A stretch of 11,952 nt of DNA. Origin: Bryobacteraceae bacterium (lineage in GTDB: Bacteria > Acidobacteriota > Terriglobia > Bryobacterales > Bryobacteraceae). Both the position numbers and the translations under genes were made by a program. The notes beneath the pieces were generated by a model. That model searched no databases. It had not been told where the DNA came from and saw nothing but the letters and a program-made list of their open reading frames with translations. Position 1 is the stretch's first letter; each line of letters begins with the position of its first letter. Shown one piece after another: positions 7,413 through 11,952 of this stretch. The DNA is taken from contig JASHSD010000919.1 of assembly GCA_030036985.1 (NCBI GenBank), positions 1 to 11,952 on the forward strand, given 5' to 3'.

Positions 7413-9158
7413 ATGGTGCGGAGGACCACATTCGTGGCGGCGATGACGCTCATCGTGTCGGCGTTGCTCTTTGCACAAGGTTATCCTCCGGCTCCCGGCT
7501 ATCCGCCGGCATATCCGCCTCCGCAGCAGCCCGCGCCCGATCAACCGGGTGAAGCCGTAGCCCGCATGAGCGTCATGAGCGGCATGGTTTCGGTGCGGCG
7601 CGGCGACTCCGGCGACTGGATTGCGGGAGTCCTGAACGCTCCGCTCCTGGCAGGCGATGCGGTTTCAGTCGGACCAGGCGGCGTGGCGGAGATTCAGCTC
7701 GATTCCGCCGATTTCGTCCGTATCGGAGGCGACAGCGAAGTTCGCATTTCGCTCCTCGAGAACGGACGGAATCAGATCCAGATCGCGCGCGGACTGGTTA
7801 CATTCCGCATGCTGCGCGATTCGGGCGTGCAGTCCGAGATCAGCACGCCCGACGTCGCCGTGCATCCGCTGCGGCAGGGCGAAGTCCGAGTGGAAGTGGC
7901 GCCCGACGGCGGCGCCCGCATCATCGTGCGCAAGGGCGATGTGGAAGCATCGAGCGCGCGCGGCTCCGATCGCGTGCACGAAGGCAGCATGATGCTGGTG
8001 CGCGGATCGCCGGACAATCCGGATTATCAGGTGGTCTACGCCGCGGCGCGCGATGGCTGGGACAACTGGAACGACCAGCGGGACGCATATCTGGAGCGGT
8101 CGCAGTCGGGCCGATATGTCAGCCCGGACATCTACGGCACGGAAGATCTGGACGCCTATGGGCGCTGGGGTTACGACCCCACATACGGCAACGTGTGGAC
8201 TCCGAACGTGCCGCCGAACTGGGCTCCCTACAGCTACGGCCAGTGGACTTGGGAAGACTACTACGGGTGGACTTGGGTCGACTACGATCCTTGGGGATGG
8301 GCGCCGTTCCACTACGGCTCCTGGTATTTCCGCACCGGCTACGGCTGGTCGTGGTTTCCTGGCTATCGGACCGCGCGATATTGGTGGCATCCGGCGATGG
8401 CCGGGTTTTTCGGCTTTGGCGGCGGAGTGGGCGTGGGCGTCGGGTTTGGCTTCGGCAACGTGGGCTGGGTGGCGCTGGCGCCGTTCGAACCTTTTCATCC
8501 GTGGTATGGGCCGGGCTGGTTCGGCGGAGGCTACGGCGCGGCGAACTTCGGCGTGTTTGCCGGCGCGAATATCTACAACGACTTTCGCAATGCGCGGGTC
8601 CCGAACGGCGTGGTTGCCGTCTCGGCGGCCGATTTTCAGCGCGGGTACTTCAATAACCGCGTGGCCGCGAATTATGGGGAACTGCAACGCGCGTCGCTGG
8701 TGCGCGGAGCGCTGCCGATCACGCCGAGCGCAAGCAATCTGCGGTTCGCCAATCGCGCCGTTCCGGCCGGTCCGCGAGCCGATTTCGGCGGTACACGCTT
8801 TTACAGCCGCATGGCTCCGTCGAGCGTGGCGGCGCGGCGGACTTCCTTCGTGCGACAGCAGGCGGCCGTCAGATCGGGCATCGGATCGGGATACATACCG
8901 CGCACGCAAACGCCCGGACCCGCCGGATGGAGCCGGTTCGGCGAGCCGCTCCCGCAGCGGAACGGCCTGCAGTCCGGGTTCAGTCAGGCCCAGCGTTCGA
9001 ATGCGAGCGGAGGCAGTTGGAACCGGTTCGGCAGTCCGCAACCGGCGCCACAGCAACGCGCGCCGGCGCAGACCCAGACCTATCGCAGCGTCCCGCAGCC
9101 GCGCGCCAATCGAGGAGGCGGCGCTCGCTCCAAAGGGGGCCGCGGAGGCCGGCGCTGA
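7413..9158 (+). CDS. FecR-like/DUF6600 exported protein with aromatic repeat region
   Basis: This is a 581-residue exported protein. I choose the ATG at 7413 because a signal peptide follows at once (MVRRTTFVAAMTLIVSALLF, cut near AQ-GY). The in-frame ATG at 7341 would bury it. Residues 23-45 are a P/Y/Q-rich linker. Residues of about 50-200 form a FecR-like domain (MSGMVSVRRGDSGDW, LLAGDAVSVGPGGVAEIQLD, EVRVEVAPDGGARIIVRKGD). Residues of about 205-365 match DUF6600 and repeat W/Y-G units: YGRWGYDPTYGNVWTP, YSYGQWTWEDYYGWTWVDYD, PWGWAPFHYGSWYF and GYGWSWFPGY. A glycine-rich GFGGGVGVGVGFGFGNVGW segment follows, then about 200 low-complexity residues rich in R, Q, S and P, ending GGRGGRR. Unlike true FecR there is no anti-sigma helix, transmembrane anchor or adjacent ECF sigma gene, so sigma regulation is unlikely. 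A surface or periplasmic structural role is an inference. Confidence 0.9.
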   Translation: MVRRTTFVAAMTLIVSALLFAQGYPPAPGYPPAYPPPQQPAPDQPGEAVARMSVMSGMVSVRRGDSGDWIAGVLNAPLLAGDAVSVGPGGVAEIQLDSADFVRIGGDSEVRISLLENGRNQIQIARGLVTFRMLRDSGVQSEISTPDVAVHPLRQGEVRVEVAPDGGARIIVRKGDVEASSARGSDRVHEGSMMLVRGSPDNPDYQVVYAAARDGWDNWNDQRDAYLERSQSGRYVSPDIYGTEDLDAYGRWGYDPTYGNVWTPNVPPNWAPYSYGQWTWEDYYGWTWVDYDPWGWAPFHYGSWYFRTGYGWSWFPGYRTARYWWHPAMAGFFGFGGGVGVGVGFGFGNVGWVALAPFEPFHPWYGPGWFGGGYGAANFGVFAGANIYNDFRNARVPNGVVAVSAADFQRGYFNNRVAANYGELQRASLVRGALPITPSASNLRFANRAVPAGPRADFGGTRFYSRMAPSSVAARRTSFVRQQAAVRSGIGSGYIPRTQTPGPAGWSRFGEPLPQRNGLQSGFSQAQRSNASGGSWNRFGSPQPAPQQRAPAQTQTYRSVPQPRANRGGGARSKGGRGGRR

Positions 9159-9199
9159 CTCATGTAAAATAGGCTTAGTTTATCTGTTTATCTCTCTAC

Positions 9200-9277
9200 G
9201 GCGGCTGTAGCTCAGCTGGTAGTAGCGCCAGATTGTGGTTCTGGATGTCGAGGGTTCGAATCCCTCCAGCCGCCCCA
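9200..9277 (+). tRNA. trnH: tRNA-His (anticodon GTG)
   Basis: A full cloverleaf is visible. The acceptor GCGGCTG (9201-9207) pairs with CAGCCGC (9267-9273). The anticodon arm CCAGA-TTGTGGT-TCTGG (9228-9244) has GTG at 9235-9237. The T arm GAGGG-TTCGAAT-CCCTC is at 9250-9266. The discriminator C at 9274 is followed by an encoded CCA (9275-9277). The base at 9200 is G, giving the G-1:C73 pair typical of tRNA-His. The D arm is slightly unusual: GCTC pairs with TAGC (9223-9226), leaving a C-T mismatch at its last pair and a 9-base loop, as if one T had been inserted into the common GGTAGAGC. A TAAAAT at 9165-9170 is a possible -10 box, without a clear -35. Confidence 0.97.
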
Positions 9278-9354
9278 GTTTTGTTCCGCAAGATCCGTTT
9301 GGCAGGCGAAATGCCGTCTTCCGAGCGACGCAACTGCGTCCTGGAGACGAGCAA

Positions 9355-9525
9355 ATGCGGTTGATCGGGGACTTCATCTTTCTGATTATCTTTTTCTTTC
9401 TGCTTCTGGCCTGGCTGTTCGCCTGGGCTGCCTTCCATGTCGCCGGCGGCGCCATTCATCTGTTGCTCATACTGGCGGTGATTGCGCTGGTGGCGCACCT
9501 GTTCCGGCGGCGCAGAACGGTCTGA
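9355..9525 (+). CDS. Small membrane protein, lmo0937-like
   Basis: This 56-residue, very hydrophobic peptide has two membrane segments: LIGDFIFLIIFFFLLLAWLF (3-22) and, after FHVAGGAIH, LLLILAVIALVAHLF (36-50). It ends with the positive tail RRRRTV, which should stay in the cytoplasm. The layout (short hydrophobic start, a middle G-G-x-I-H motif, a second helix and a basic end) matches the small lmo0937/DUF5670-type membrane proteins, whose function is unknown and which are often stress-linked. The ATG at 9355 has GGAG 8 bases upstream. A leader hairpin GACGCA-AC-TGCGTC (9327-9340) sits just before the ribosome site and might affect expression. The gene lies 77 bp after tRNA-His, so cotranscription with it is possible. 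Confidence 0.75.
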   Translation: MRLIGDFIFLIIFFFLLLAWLFAWAAFHVAGGAIHLLLILAVIALVAHLFRRRRTV

Positions 9526-9642
9526 ACGCGTCGGTCAAAGTACTGAAGCGCTCAGAAATGATGTCTCGGTTATTGCGGTCACATTTCATCGATGTATGCC
9601 GCGCCGCAAGCTACAATTGCCAACAGGACTCTTGTCAGCAGG

Positions 9643-10254
9643 ATGCGCGGAAACAAACGAGATGTGCCCGGCCGCAAACTGAACCCTCTACGTGACGCGA
9701 TGCGGGAGCGGCAGCGCGCCGAAAGGCTCAAATCCGAGCTGCCTTCGCTGATCGAGGACCAGGTTGACGAACACATCCGAAAACTCGAAAGCAAGCTGCT
9801 GGACGACTTCCGCCGGATGGGCAGGAGAGCCATCGAGGAAAGCACGGCGGTCATCAATGAGCAGCTGCATGACCGCATCGAAACCCTGGAAGAGATTTCG
9901 TCCCTGCAGTCCCGCACGCTGACGAATCTGCGCGATTCTTCGAAAATCGCCGAGCAGAAGGTCAGTTCGGTTGTCAACAGCATCGAGAAGACGCTGTCGG
10001 ATGCCGTGCCGGGGTTTCGCCTCGAAGCTTCGCAGTTCGCGCCGCCTCTGCCCGGCGAGCCTGGAGCGGAACTGATCCCCGCCGAACCGCACGAGGTCGA
10101 CGGGGTGAAGGGCCGGTATGGTTTTTGTCCGAACTGCACTTCAACCGACGTGCGCCGCGCCTATCGCCACGGATTGTGGGAACAGTTTCTCCGGTTGTTC
10201 TTCATCGCGCCGTTTCGCTGCCGCGCCTGCCGGCACAAGTTCTACCGGTTTTGA
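9643..10254 (+). CDS. Coiled-coil protein with C-terminal zinc ribbon
   Basis: This is a 203-residue, probably cytoplasmic protein that I cannot assign to a named family. A basic N-terminus (MRGNKRDVPGRK) leads into a charged helical region, about residues 15-120, with the look of a coiled coil (RERQRAERLKSELPSLIEDQ and SLQSRTLTNLRDSSKIAEQK). A proline-rich linker follows (PPLPGEPGAELIPAEP). The C-terminus has two Cys pairs, C162-P-N-C165 and C193-R-A-C196, spaced like a zinc ribbon, separated by a hydrophobic FLRLFFIAPF and ending HKFYRF. The ATG at 9643 is chosen because TACAAT at 9612-9617 could be its -10 box. An in-frame ATG at 9592 would lie upstream of that and has no ribosome site. 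The AGCAGG at 9643 is closer than ideal, so the exact start is uncertain. No partner gene is evident. Confidence 0.8.
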   Translation: MRGNKRDVPGRKLNPLRDAMRERQRAERLKSELPSLIEDQVDEHIRKLESKLLDDFRRMGRRAIEESTAVINEQLHDRIETLEEISSLQSRTLTNLRDSSKIAEQKVSSVVNSIEKTLSDAVPGFRLEASQFAPPLPGEPGAELIPAEPHEVDGVKGRYGFCPNCTSTDVRRAYRHGLWEQFLRLFFIAPFRCRACRHKFYRF

Positions 10255-10267
10255 GGGGGCCTGTGCC

Positions 10268-10308
10268 TTGAACCATCGGTTGGCCGCCGCGGCCACCGGA
10301 TGGTTCAA
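10268..10308. terminator. 41-nt imperfect hairpin between convergent genes
   Basis: TTGAACCATC (10268-10277) pairs with GATGGTTCAA (10299-10308). Inside, GGT pairs with ACC and GGCCG with CGGCC around a CCG loop, with one bulged T on the left and one bulged G on the right, for 18 base pairs in total. It lies 13 bases after the stop of the zinc-ribbon gene and 113 bases from the stop of the convergent gene. The position suggests a two-way terminator, but no T-tract follows on either strand, so it could instead be a mobile or dispersed repeat. Confidence 0.5.
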
Positions 10309-10420
10309 TTCGGGCGTGGATTCGGATCAGCGATGGATCCGTTGGTGGAAGGAGAGGCTTCGGCGCTTGCGCGCCAGGCGGTGCCCCAAGCCGAGGATAT
10401 CGGATTAAGGAAATGACGCT

Positions 10421-11952
10421 TTATGGGCCTCGCGTTGGTCGTGGAGGCGCGATCGACATCACTCCGTCCCGGTAGAGGCCCAGCCCCTGTATCTCCGGAG
10501 GCGCCTCCTCCTCAAATTGCAGTTCCTCTTCTTCCCGTCTCGCCAGTGCCATCGTCGTGCGCCTGACGCAGATCCATACGACGGTCAGCAACACCAGCAT
10601 CGCAGCCGTGGCGCCGGTCTTCCGAAGAGCATCCCTTTCGAACGTGGCAGCCTCAGAACCCCCCAACAGCAAGCCAAGTGCTCCCAGAAAAGCCATGTGG
10701 ACGTGCGATTTGCCGGGCAGCCAGGAACAGGTAAATGGAATCTTCTGAAAACGCAGCAGGCAAAGATCGGCGAGGATCAGGCCAAGGAGTCCAAGAACCA
10801 CCAGGTGCCCCATGTTCTGCCGCCCAGACCAAAACCCGAGACATGCCAGAGCCGTCGCCAGCCACACAGGAACCACGGAGAGTAGAAGTAGGGCACGGCG
10901 GCTGGCGGCCAGACTCTCCAACCCAGCCCGTGCCCCAATCACGCGGAAGATCCAATTAGCTCGCAGATCCAGCGGCATGGCGAACGCCACCCGCGTCCCG
11001 ACCGCGGCCAACACGATCATCATGATGCTTGCGGCCCATATCAGAGCGCTCGTCTCACGCCATGAACCGTTCACCGCAGGCCCGGATCCCCTCAGCAAGC
11101 AGGAGGTGAAGGCGAAACCGATCCCCAGATAGAAGCCCAGAATCAGGCGATGCTGCCGGCTGCGCGCCAGCGTGCGCACGCTGAATTGCCCGATCGCGGT
11201 CTGAGCTTCACTGCCGAATCGAGGGAGCCAGCCTCTCTTGACCGCGCCGCGCATAATATCCGGTTCCTCCACGATCCTGCGCATCGTACGCCAATAGGAA
11301 AGCGTGTATGCCAAGGCCGTCACGCATATCACGGCCGCCAATCCCGTCCACGCGCGCCGGGCGAGAGGATCGAACGCCGGATGCATCGATCCATTTAATT
11401 GCTGGTACAGCGCGAGAAACCAATACGACGGCAACCACTGGATCACGCGCCCCGTCGAGCCGAAAACCAGGTCGTCCAGCCCAACGAAGCCCGGTTGAAG
11501 AAAGTACACGCCCACGATCAGGCAAATGGTCGCCAGTTGCAGGACTCCCGAGAGGCGCAGAAACAGCCGCCGAGGCAGTACCAACGCCGCCAACCCCTGC
11601 GCACCCAGTACTACAGCATAAACGAACACGCCCGCTGCCACCATCGTGAACCAATAAGCACCAAATGATCGCAAAACGCGCCAAAATCCTGCGCTCGCTG
11701 GGACCAGCACTGTATCGAGCGAGATCGCCGGCTCGCCCGAGAGCCGCTGCCGGATATGGACACCAATCAAGTCGGCGGAGAACGACATACTGGGCCTGCT
11801 GTTTAATAGAACTACCGCCGCGCAGTCCAGCCGCGGATTGAAGAAGGCGTGGCTTGTGAAGCCGCCCGTAGTGCCGCCATGCTGCCAGGTTCCGCTGTCG
11901 GCGTAATAAAGCCACGCGAGACCGATTTGCGCGCCGGCACCCGCGTTTTCTC
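10421..11952 (-). CDS. Serine beta-lactamase-type hydrolase fused to a multi-pass membrane domain (5' end off window)
   Basis: The frame is open from the TAA at 10421-10423 to the right edge, giving 509 visible residues with the start outside. The first 70 or so residues are the end of a class C beta-lactamase/serine hydrolase fold: QIGLAWLYY, then WQHGGTTGGFTSHAFFNP with HGG (residues 24-26) in the place of the KTG box, then AAVVLLNS. The SxxK and YxN motifs would lie beyond the window. The following 430 or so residues hold around eight to ten membrane segments (for example FTMVAAGVFVYAVVLGAQGL, WTGLAAVICVTALAYTLSY, IWAASIMMIVLAAVGTRVAF, LLLLSVVPVWLATALACLGF) and an acidic tail (REEEELQFEEEAPPEI). 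The ATG at 11788 is internal and should not be used as the start. The reaction is unknown; such enzymes may be peptidases, esterases or beta-lactamases. It converges on the zinc-ribbon gene. Confidence 0.8.
   Translation of the reverse strand, partial: ENAGAGAQIGLAWLYYADSGTWQHGGTTGGFTSHAFFNPRLDCAAVVLLNSRPSMSFSADLIGVHIRQRLSGEPAISLDTVLVPASAGFWRVLRSFGAYWFTMVAAGVFVYAVVLGAQGLAALVLPRRLFLRLSGVLQLATICLIVGVYFLQPGFVGLDDLVFGSTGRVIQWLPSYWFLALYQQLNGSMHPAFDPLARRAWTGLAAVICVTALAYTLSYWRTMRRIVEEPDIMRGAVKRGWLPRFGSEAQTAIGQFSVRTLARSRQHRLILGFYLGIGFAFTSCLLRGSGPAVNGSWRETSALIWAASIMMIVLAAVGTRVAFAMPLDLRANWIFRVIGARAGLESLAASRRALLLLSVVPVWLATALACLGFWSGRQNMGHLVVLGLLGLILADLCLLRFQKIPFTCSWLPGKSHVHMAFLGALGLLLGGSEAATFERDALRKTGATAAMLVLLTVVWICVRRTTMALARREEEELQFEEEAPPEIQGLGLYRDGVMSIAPPRPTRGP

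Noticed and set aside
7665..9056. A 463-codon open frame on the minus strand opposite the FecR/DUF6600 gene
   Set aside because: Its translation is rich in R, A, H and P with no motif, and the plus strand carries a clear signal peptide and domains. It is a GC-driven antisense shadow.
8053..9210. A 385-codon plus-strand frame overlapping the FecR/DUF6600 gene
   Set aside because: The translation is low-complexity W/T/G/R sequence produced by reading the aromatic-repeat gene out of frame. It also runs into the tRNA region.
10300..10410. A short plus-strand frame (about 38 codons) after the zinc-ribbon gene
   Set aside because: Its ATG lies inside the right arm of the hairpin, it has no ribosome site, and I recognise no motif.
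11208..11915. A 235-codon minus-strand frame overlapping the hydrolase-membrane gene
   Set aside because: It is another frame of the same strand. The beta-lactamase HGG motif and the membrane segments are in the frame that ends at 10421.

Overview
The window comes from a GC-rich genome that looks like a soil acidobacterium close to Candidatus Solibacter or Bryobacter. The lineage call is an inference from gene content: a TIGR03435 (DUF3738) secreted protein, an Oar-like TonB-dependent receptor with an N-terminal carboxypeptidase-regulatory domain, a FecR/DUF6600 protein, an M61 peptidase, and two secreted proteins sharing a WEGDTLV motif. All five secreted families are ones I associate with acidobacterial genomes. 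No mobility gene, CRISPR array or phage gene was seen.

Layout, left to right. Positions 1-1312 hold a TonB-dependent receptor on the minus strand. It stops at 409 residues with no beta-barrel, and its 3' end overlaps a different frame on the plus strand that enters from the left edge. This looks like a rearrangement or chimeric junction. Next is a TIGR03435 protein (1633-2535, minus), then about 650 bp without a gene. Two paralogous secreted proteins of unknown function converge tail to tail at 3187-3855 (plus) and 3859-4737 (minus), with 3 bp between them. Positions 5045-5373 hold a decayed NHL-repeat protein, followed by a cluster of short palindromes (5378-5458) that abuts the stop codon of an M61 glycyl aminopeptidase-like enzyme with a PDZ domain (5459-7285, minus).

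Divergent from the peptidase is a 581-residue FecR-DUF6600 protein with an aromatic W/Y-G repeat region (7413-9158, plus). Then come tRNA-His(GTG), a 56-residue lmo0937-like membrane peptide and a coiled-coil/zinc-ribbon protein, all on plus. A 41-nt imperfect hairpin lies between that last gene and a convergent minus-strand gene. The minus-strand gene runs off the right edge. Its visible part is the end of a serine beta-lactamase-type domain followed by a long multi-pass membrane domain. The open frame is unbroken from the membrane part through the HGG motif, so the gene should not be started at the internal ATG at 11788.

The genes do not form one pathway. Most are independent transcription units for exported or membrane proteins, so the window reads as ordinary envelope-rich acidobacterial chromosome with two decayed or rearranged loci. 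I did not find a convincing new multi-gene system. The best leads are the receptor junction, the NHL relic beside the palindrome cluster, the uncharacterised WEGDTLV paralogue pair, and the hydrolase-membrane fusion.
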